A DNA stretch of 64,000 bases from Pocillopora verrucosa. Lineage: Eukaryota > Cnidaria > Anthozoa > Scleractinia > Pocilloporidae. A program made the translations under genes and the position numbers. Below, in pieces: positions 56,401 through 64,000 of this stretch (positions within the stretch are counted from its first letter, which is position 1; each line of letters starts with the position of its first letter). The DNA is taken from the NCBI RefSeq assembly GCF_036669915.1, contig NC_089312.1, positions 1,050,801 to 1,114,800 of the forward strand, given 5' to 3'. The notes below the pieces were generated by a model. The model saw only the letters and a program-made list of their open reading frames with translations, ran no database searches and was not told the origin of the DNA.

Positions 56401-59400
56401 AAACAGTGGTATCTCCTACCCTTGCACTCCTCTTTGATATACTCTTATCCTTTTCCCATTCGTCAGTGTCATCAAACTCAGACCGTGCCTCATAATCAGA
56501 AACTGCTCCCTCAAATTCGTAATCAGACACTGGTTCGTACTCAGACTCCGCAGCTGTCATGGCGCCTATGGACAATCCAAGAACAACAAAGTAAATATCT
56601 CACTAATCTCGTGTTATAGAATAGTAAATATCCCATTCAACCCACGACATCTTACTTATTTCCTCCTCTGCTGATGGACTCGTCAGCATTTCTTCGATAA
56701 CTGCAGGTCCCTGGTACCGCGGTTGGCTTACATTTTTTGCCCATTTAACTTGCTCGGGCCCTGTGTACCCCACGAAGGCCCAAGAGCCATGGAACCCAGG
56801 ATGAACATTGCCTGTGGCACCTATCTCATAAAGAGCCTCCTTTGCGTCATTCACAGAAGTACCTGTTGAATCAAGTGAGAAAAACCATGAGAGTTAATGT
56901 TTGTAACTGGAAAAAGTAAAGTCAAAACTATGACGGTATTTAAGAAACAAAACACCTATCGATTTAAGGCACAAGTAATAAATGGCAACAACAGAGATGA
57001 CTTTCTCTGCGATAATTTTAAATTCAATAGTCGGACGCCTAAAATTCCCTTTAGACAATCAAATTACAGGTATAACCGTCAAATTAGTGCTTCCTATAAC
57101 CAATCACGTTCAAGAACGGTGACACAGTTTTGAACAATCGTTTGCCTGAACGTCATACTTGGTAATCACTGATTTGTGTGAAGATGCCACAAAGGTGCCC
57201 ATAGATGCAACAAACCATACTCACCAGTGGTTCCCTGAGTACCAATCAGCACTATCCTCTCCTGAGGAAGCTGTTGTAAGAACTTGGCCATCTTTGCCCC
57301 CTCCCCTTTAGACGGATCTGCTGTGTCAAAGTTAGCCGCCATGATAAAGTTTCTGTCACTGTCCAGTATGACAATATTGTGTCCTCGCTGCATGGGCGAT
57401 CTCTCGATGCCATTAACTTTGATTGATGTTCGGCCTGTTCCCTTTGGATCATCTTCTCCGGTAGCGACGATCGCAACACGAACCATTCCTGAAACAACGC
57501 AGCAATAGACGTTACACGGGTGTCACTTTTTATCACTGTTAATAAAATTACCAATACAAATGAGACTTGTTTCAAAAATAGTTCAATGAACCAAAAGACT
57601 TCCGGTGTTCTGATGGAAAAGAGATTTCCACTACAACACGCCCCAGCATTGGCCCTATCTCACCAAAGAGTATTCCGTAGCTCAATGGTGCAACATCGGA
57701 GGTCTGAGGTTAGAATCTTTCGGGGGACTCAGATTTTTTCTTTGTCCGACCTTCGTAACATGAAACACAACACCTTCCTATACTATTACAGTCTTGTACT
57801 GAATACTACTAGGTGTTAGGATATCATGTTAGTGAGCCCGTAGTCCATCTCTTCTAAAGCTTGTCCTAGACTGTGCTGCATGAAAAGACTAGCAGTATTA
57901 CTAATAATGTGAGAATCAAAGCAATTACTGTAAGAGTTCTGAACCAAAAACAAAACAACATGCCATTCTGTGATCCACTATGACTCTCACTTAAGAGGTA
58001 CACACACCTACTAACAATCCAAAAAGTCGAAAAATGGCTATCAGCAGCAAAACGAAAAATATTAACAAATCAAGACAACGAACCTTTCTGTGCAGCTGGA
58101 GTAGGAATGAGTTGCGCCACAATTGCCGGTCCATGGTACCTGGGTCGCACCTCAGCTTTGGTGTAAAATCTTGGTGCGGGTCCAGTACAGCCAGAGAAGG
58201 CGTAAGATCCATGAAACCCAGGGTCAAATGGTCCCTCTGCTCCAAGACGCTCCAGCGCTGGTGCTGCGGCGGCCACATTATTACCTAAAGATCAAACCAA
58301 GTAAAGCAATTTTCAATTCAGTGTCAAAAGTAAAGCATGGCTTCGCCCTCCTTCGTCATGTGATTGGTCTGAAGACCCAACACCACCCTTCCCACCGATT
58401 AGAATAAAAAAAAAACCTAGTTGCGACTTGGCGTTTCGTCGCCCTTCAGGAAACTTGCCTGTTTTCATTTTCCAGTCACATTGAAGCCTTACAATATTTC
58501 CATCAGTTTTACTTGTCGAATGCTTTTATTACTTTGGTTTTGGTTCATCACAGTGTATCCAATAAATTTTGGAGCCGCAAGAGGCAACACATTTATCTTC
58601 TATCCCTTGCGTATGTAACAACTGTGTAGCTTATTTCATGTTAACATAACGCTGACGCGAACTTTGCATTTTTAATGAAATTTTCTCTCAAACGCTTGGT
58701 AGCAAGTTAAGAAAAAATAGCAGGCGCTTCGTTATCTAATCAGGATATCGAGACGATTGTAAAGCGCCATGACCAGGCCGATCGACCTCAAGAACTGTTC
58801 TCTTCGTTTTTAACCCTTACCCTGCTCTCGGCTTGTCAGCTCCTGTGTGGCCACAAGAACAACATGATCCTCAGGAAGTTGGTTCAAAAACTGTCCCATA
58901 GCCGGGCCTTCCCCTGCATTGGTGTTAAAATTTCTGACTGCGTACACGTCACCAATCGGATCAAGTACAACAACATTGTGCCCAGGCTTCCTGGGGCAAT
59001 GTTCCACACCGTTCACCTTGATAGACGACACACCCATTCCCCCTTCATCTTCACCTCCCTCCGATCGCACTTCAAATTGTAATTTACCTAGAATGAAAAA
59101 CAGAAATTGGGCAAACTTTTAAGTAAGCATTTAAAATAACATTGGTTTTTCTCTGCATTTTCCTGCAAAACTGGCGCCATCTTTCAACCAATCAGAAGCC
59201 AAATGATAATCAATAGGGACTTGGTCACCCGCGTTTTCCCGCGCTTCATGCAGTTTGCTTGTCTTTAATGTGATTTCTAAAAGGCTCCTTTCATATTTTC
59301 CTTGGTGCCTTTTGTGTAACTTTTTAATTACAATCATATTCAAGAATAGATTGAAGAGAATATGGTTTCACAGTATCGTGCATCATGGAACTCCTCACTG

Positions 59401-62400
59401 AACACTCTTGGCATGTGCGAGTTTTATCTTTTCTCTGAATAATCAATCACTTTGTTCTGTCAACATACCACTCGCTTTGAGTTGTTCATAGGCAGCTTGC
59501 TCTCTGGCACGAGCCTGTGCCTCGGCAAACAGCACAGCAGCTGCATCCTCCATTTCCACTTCTTCACCAGGACCACCTCGTCTCTACGAAGACAAAAATA
59601 ACAAAATGCAGATGTGAGTCAATGTCTCTCTCGCGATCATAACAGTGTATGTATCAAACATATATCCCGTAATTCATCACTTTAAAGCCCTCCCCTCCCC
59701 CTCCCCCAAACAATGTTACATGAAAATTAGTGAGCATTTTGTTCACAGCAGCACCAGGCAACATAGGAAAGTGGAAGGGGGGGGGGGGGGGAATGAGGGC
59801 GGTTACAGACGACGCTTGCCACTCACTATAGCATCTTTGCAATTAATCTTTTCTTATTTTCTATTCATCGTTATTTCGTTGATTACTTCTGACTCGCGGA
59901 ACGGATCGGCCAGGAAATGAGAAACTGGCCGCAGGAAAGAAAGCTAATGGAAATGAAACTAAAGATGGATAAAGATGGGTGTAATAAAATGAACTTACCC
60001 TTCCAGCGAGAACAGCCTTCCTGATGTCTCTTATACCTTCATACACCTAAAATAATAACATGAGTATTACCCTGGTATTTAAACATTTACTTTATTGTTC
60101 AATTAACATATCCTGGACGTAAACCTCAGAATAGCCCGGCGTCAATTTTTTAATCGCGTTTTTCGGGCGAACGGAAGAAAACGCTTGAGGCTAGTCACGC
60201 TCATTAGAAGGGGCGCGAAAACATGATCGATCATATTTTTCCCACTCTTCCGCTCTACCAATTGACTCACCCCGCGCGCTTTCCTCGCACTGGCATCGTG
60301 TTTGCCTGTGCACGCCGGGACGAACGCAAAAAACATATCAAACAAGCTGATTCTGGTTTAAACGACCACGGCTTTTCCAACAATTTTAGAAAGGCTTGGT
60401 TTCGAGTTCATGTAAAAGCGATATTTCCAAATTGTGTTTGTTGGCAAGCTTTCCTCTGATAAATTACTACGGTCATTTTCCGAGACTTACCCATTTATAA
60501 CTACTGCATTGAACGTTAAGCTTTAACTTACCAGTTTAGAGGCATCAATAAACTGAGCCTCATCCACCTCTCCGTGTGGATCTTTAGCCAGTGTGTTTAC
60601 AGATCTCTCAACATTCTGAGCGAAGTGTGGAATCACTGAAAAGGAACATACAGAAGCATGTGTTGTCAGACTCTTAATGAAAGATCCAGAGGAAACACCT
60701 ACACTGTAGTTCTGTTTCCCTGGGAGTATCACTGTTTCCCGCAAAGAATTCAAGGGTAAATCGAATTTAAAAGGAAAACAGAACATAGTTGTACTTTGTC
60801 TTGCCATGAAGGATATTAAGGGATTTAATTTCTTTGAGAATTTTCTTGAATCATTTTCGTCGGACGGAATCTATAAGAGCTTGTCATTATTCAATTCGAG
60901 CAAATGCTTCACGCTTCTTTTTTTAACATGAATAAAAAATTGCATCGTAATTTCTATTAGTTAAGATTTGTTTACTCAAGCCATACATGTAACTACAGTA
61001 CGTCGATGCCCTGGTCATTTTGGAGTACTCGCTTTTAAAAATACTTTTCATAAATCACAAGCTAGAGTTCTTACCTTCATTCCTCATGTACATGACTGCT
61101 CTCATCACATTATCAGTGTATGGCCCTTGTTGGTAGTTCTCCATTTCTGCAGTGACTACATCCTCGAGTCTTGCTGTGCGTCCACGTATCTGTCCAGCAG
61201 TCCTGTCCACATTCTCGGGATCTCTCTCTTGCAGAGCCTGGACACATTTGTTCACATCTTCCAAGACATGAGCCTCTGATGGATCACAAAAAAGAACACC
61301 CTTTACACCCTAACATCAATGTCCAGATTCTCCATAGTTTTACCCTTCTCTATAATTATACCGTATTTCCTTTGTTACTGACCTTTATCAGAGGGAGAAT
61401 TTGATTTTCTTGACCTTAATGTGTGATTCTGTATTCTAAAACCAAATTATCTTAACTACAAGTAATTTACGAGGTTTGCAGCTGTTGGGGGGGGGGGGGA
61501 ATTAACGATCAGATCTTGTGAGTTGAAAGAGCTAAACAACACTGCACACTTATTCCAGTAAGGGGTCTCTTTGAGGGATAAAACTGGTGATAGCATTCAA
61601 AATTATTTCATTATCATAAATTCAATCATCATTTATTATTGATGAAGATGGTTGTCACAAACTTCCTTCCACCTCCACTCCTAAACTCATGAAATGCACT
61701 TACCTGTAGTAGCTAAAAAGTCTTCAATTCCTGTAATGTCATCAACAGCCTCAGTGAGAACCTGCAATTGCTGTTCCCAGGCCTCTTTAAACACATCCAT
61801 ATTTTCTCGAGCCACCTTACTATGAGGACGGGCAGCAAGTGTTCGAGCAGCGTTAATTACCTACAATCCATACATAAATACACATAATAAATGACCAACT
61901 GCAAAGTTACTGCTTCAAATCTAAGTACAGAACAAGAATTGAGGCAAATTTTCCAAACTATACTTTTGAATAGTAGAGGTACAATACATAAAGTTTTTGG
62001 AGCATACTTTTTCCATTAAAACTTTGATCCTTAATTACAATCTCATTGTTTATGCAAAGCTGATCCTTACCTGAGGACACAAGTTCTGCAATCTCTTGGC
62101 TGCTAGTCTCACCATCTTTACCTTCTCAGGATTCACTGACATTGAACAGGCAAGATTTGCCACCTGAAGAATCATGAAGAGCAAAAATTGTTTTGAAACA
62201 GATGAAATAATGTCAGGTTACTATGTAATCCTCTTCGATAGAGATTCAGATGAAAATTAATCTATCCCTTCATCACCATGGATTCACTGCTTTGGGTTTT
62301 CTACTAGGTTCATATATCTGTCCTCTTAATTTGTTTTCCTGTATGGTAATGTATGAAAGGATGTATGAAAGGATGCATGTAAGGATGAGACTGAACAGTA

Positions 62401-63711
62401 ACAAATATGCACAATGTACACTGTTGAACCAAATAAATAAACTAATTAAAATGAAAAATCACCTCTTCAAGTTTTGCAGCATGGTCTGTAAATAACTTGG
62501 CACATTCTTCTACTTCTTTCTCATTCCCAGCTTGAGCTGCTTCAATCATCATGATCAGAGGCATTGTGGTCTCCAAGAAAGAATCAGAAACATGATCCAC
62601 AACTGCACGGCGCAACTAGAAAACAAAATCAAGAAATATTAGTGACTTTCCTTTAAAGTAACAGCCCACATTCTGGCCAAGCACTGGTTGATTCAAATGG
62701 ACTTGCAGATCCAGTCTGCAGCAGTAAAAGGAATGGAGTTACATGTAAGTAGACTTGCTTTAAAAGATGTCAGTGATTAAGCATCTACAAGATGGAACTG
62801 AAAAGGCAGGATTCAGACTGATGTATGAAAGGAGGAGGGCTAGTTTCACAATGCTAGAACTAGGGAATCTGGGTAGGTCAACACCCTAACCTCCTAGCAT
62901 TCATCCCAGATTTTGATGACAGGTGTTTTCAAAAGCCTGCCAAAATCACTCTTAAGGGGAAAAATAAAATATCAAAAGCTGCCATATTCATGAATTATTT
63001 TACCTGGCCTCTCAGCTCCCTGGTTCGGTTACACATCCTTTCCAAGGCTTGGTCTAGAGACCCTCCAGGAGCAGCCTTCTTCTTTCCTGTGGCCTAAACA
63101 CCCAAGAAAGGAAAACAAAATGTCAAAAGACTGTGACAAAGACTTAATTTCCACAAATACCAGATTCTGCAAAAACATCCCTATACCACAGCCTTGGCAC
63201 TGAACAAGTCAGTCTAAATTTTAATCATTAACAACCTAACATCAGTATGCACAGTCTCCACTGTTCTCTACAACTTTGTACGGTACTGAAAAGGCAAATT
63301 TGCTGAATAATCCACAGCTTCTAAAGTTGATGATAACTCCTTATTCTTACGACTAAACAATTGATTCACCAGTGATACTGTAAGGAGAATTATGGGTCAA
63401 CAGCTGGAGTATTAAAGCAGGTTTTAGATTGGACCACTGTCCTCAAAAAGTCCTATCAATTTATGATACGTGTTGTGTTATCTGCATGAGTAATATGGAG
63501 TTCTTACATGATTCATATACTCTGACAGTAGATCCTGGAGAGCTTGCCGCACACCATTACAGCTTGCTATAATCTTGTCCCGTGTATCATCTCTTGTTGA
63601 CATTGAGTCAGCTAACTGTGCTGCTCCACTGATGATGCTTTCAAGACGCTGCTCCAATGTGGGACGGGTGCGCTTTTCAGAGTATGAAGTTGGATCCATG
63701 TTGATCTGGGA
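53438..63711 (-). CDS. CTNNA: Alpha-catenin (middle and C-terminal parts) carrying two inserted ILEI/GG domains
   Basis: Twenty-one exons in transcript order: 63711-63508, 63093-63004, 62615-62463, 62163-62071, 61860-61704, 61275-61075, 60635-60532, 60046-59999, 59583-59469, 59087-58821, 58284-58084, 57488-57225, 56862-56656, 56565-56420, 55940-55759, 55143-55095, 55017-54961, 54619-54485, 54155-54063, 53892-53872, 53614-53438 (TAG). The frame is continuous for 987 residues; earlier exons lie beyond 64000. Alpha-catenin links cadherin-bound beta-catenin to F-actin at adherens junctions. Family sequence: RLESIISGAAQLADS, QALQDLLSEYM, DRTAGQIRGRTARLEDVV, AQFIDASKLVYEGIRDIRKA (M region), then after the insert an acidic linker (SEYEPVSDYEFEG) and the actin-binding domain (LTKWDESGNDIIILAKKMCM, LVVSGLDSATSLITAAKNL, RMRAPEKKPLV, IQALSEFDT). 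It is not vinculin: there is no proline-rich strap and the tail is of catenin type. Exons 10-13 encode about 313 residues with no counterpart in vertebrate alpha-catenins. Confidence 0.95.
56656..57488 (-). other. ILEI/FAM3-type GG domain 2 inside alpha-catenin (exons 12-13)
   Basis: Encoded by 57488-57225 and 56862-56656, both phase 1-1 and split at the same point as domain 1. Residue pattern: TSIKVNGIERSPMQRGHNIV, ILDSDRNFIMAANFDT, KMAKFLQQLPQERIVLIGTQ, then SVNDAKEALYEIGATG, HPGFHGSWAFVGYTGP and PRYQGPAVIEEML. It is the closer of the two to FAM3/POMGNT1. It lacks the cysteines of domain 1 (S and Y at those positions). The similarity of the two copies shows tandem duplication of a two-exon unit. 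Confidence 0.88.
57653..57760 (+). repeat. tRNA-derived SINE, family S2, copy 2
   Basis: Head CCGTAGCTCAATGGTGCAAC, B-box region GGTCTGAGGTTAGAATC, tail GGGGGACTCAGATTTTTTCT and CTTTGTCCGACC. Same family as the minus-strand copy at about 35785-35900. It lies in the intron between the exons for ILEI domain 1 and domain 2. Confidence 0.72.
58084..59087 (-). other. ILEI/FAM3-type GG domain 1 inside alpha-catenin (exons 10-11)
   Basis: Encoded by 59087-58821 and 58284-58084, both phase 1-1. Residue pattern: SSIKVNGVEHCPRKPGHNVV, VLDPIGDVYAVRNFNT, MGQFLNQLPEDHVVLVATQE, then after the intron ALERLGAEG, DPGFHGSYAFSGCTGP and PRYHGPAIVAQLIP. This follows the ILEI domain of FAM3 and POMGNT1 (RG-x-N-V-x-VLD, F(D/N)T, FL..LP..-IVL, A...L..LG, W/Y-AF-G-x-G). 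It carries two cysteines (EHC and GCT). Its exon 11 donor (GTTCGT) is weak. Confidence 0.85.
59150..59330. repeat. CCCGCG/CCAAT-rich interspersed repeat, copy 3
   Basis: Contains AAAACTGGCGCCATCTTTCA, ACCAATCAGAAGCC, GGGACTTGGTCACCCGCGTT and TTCCCGCGCTTCATGCAGTT, in the same order as copies at 157-312 and 51530-51725. It is inside the alpha-catenin intron just upstream of the first ILEI exon. Confidence 0.65.
61294..61450. repeat. MITE-like element, family D, copy 3 (partial)
   Basis: Begins ACACCCTTTACACCCTAACA followed by TCCAGATTCTCCATAGTTTT, and later ATCAGAGGGAGAATTTGATT, resembling family D at 23388 and 26541. Diverged; right end not defined. Confidence 0.5.
63224..63415. repeat. MITE-like element, family D, copy 4
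   Basis: Contains ACAACCTAACATCAGTATGC, CAGTCTCCACTGTTCTCTAC, AATTGATTCACCAGTGATAC and TGTAAGGAGAATTATGGGTC, matching the internal order of the copy at 26541-26753. It lies in an alpha-catenin intron. Confidence 0.6.
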
Positions 63712-64000
63712 CTGAAATACAAAGAAACATGCACAGTTTAAGCTGTACTACATGACTGGATACTTTGAAAATAAAAAAGGAAGCTCATCCTAATAACTAG
63801 GTATTATGACACAATTTAATTAATCACATGAATGTGATAAGATGGAATAGCTTTAGGTTATATTGGATAAGTATTCCTCTCAACATGTTCTATAAGTATC
63901 ACTCAGCTAAGCACATAATGCAACATGATGTTAAAATGCTTCTGCATAACTTTTGTATCAAAATGTCCCTCACTGCCATACCCAGTAATGGAAGGAGTGG

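Noticed and set aside
56656-59087. ILEI exons as an independent nested FAM3-like gene
   Set aside because: There is no signal peptide, no start or stop codon at the block ends and no poly(A) signal, and both outer junctions are in phase with flanking alpha-catenin exons. A nested gene remains the main alternative, but the sequence favours fusion.
53438-63711. Vinculin as the identity of the minus-strand gene
   Set aside because: The C-terminus (RMRAPEKKPLV, IQALSEF) and the M-region sequence match alpha-catenin, and the proline-rich strap of vinculin is absent.

Overview
This is nuclear DNA of an animal, most likely an anthozoan cnidarian and probably a stony coral. It is AT-rich, with short GT-AG-spliced exons and introns of about 0.1-2 kb. 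Conserved animal housekeeping genes sit among many short non-autonomous repeats (foldbacks, MITE-like elements, tRNA-derived SINEs). The coral assignment is inferred from gene content and repeat style; no species-diagnostic sequence is present. There is no sign of viral, plasmid or bacterial DNA.

Eight protein-coding genes were assembled by eye, exon by exon, with splice phases checked: the 3' end of SUPV3L1 (+, 1-3471), WDR54 (+, 5428-10653), an LDB1/LDB2-type LIM-domain-binding cofactor (+, 14515-24812), TAF1B (-, 32481-25823), a FADS6-like fatty acid desaturase with an intron-free coding region (+, 33590-34654), SLU7 (-, 44822-36534), a VIP36/LMAN2-type cargo lectin (+, 45148-50827), and most of an alpha-catenin (-, 63711-53438; its 5' end lies beyond the window). 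Two pairs start head to head (TAF1B with an unassigned + exon, SLU7 with the lectin). LDB/TAF1B and FADS6/SLU7 converge at their 3' ends. The genes are not a functional cluster: they cover mitochondrial RNA decay, transcription, splicing, lipid desaturation, secretory traffic and cell adhesion.

The most unusual finding is in the alpha-catenin gene. Between the M region and the C-terminal actin-binding domain, where vertebrate alpha-catenins have only a short acidic linker, four extra exons (59087-56656) encode two tandem ILEI/FAM3-type 'GG' domains. This fold is otherwise known mainly from secreted or lumenal proteins (FAM3, POMGNT1, CEMIP). All four exons are phase 1-1, both domains are split at the same point, and the frame runs continuously from and back into alpha-catenin sequence. 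This suggests exon-shuffled, duplicated modules placed in the linker next to the actin-binding region of a cytosolic adhesion protein. Leaving out all four exons would keep the frame, so isoforms with and without the modules are possible.

Other points of interest are a 49-bp candidate alternative exon in LDB that would cut the LIM-interaction domain; a tandem and inverted array of tRNA-like units with an odd Thr-GGT anticodon loop inside a SUPV3L1 intron; an intron of the lectin gene that reads through into a hydrophobic alternative C-terminus; and several repeat families seen two or more times in the window.
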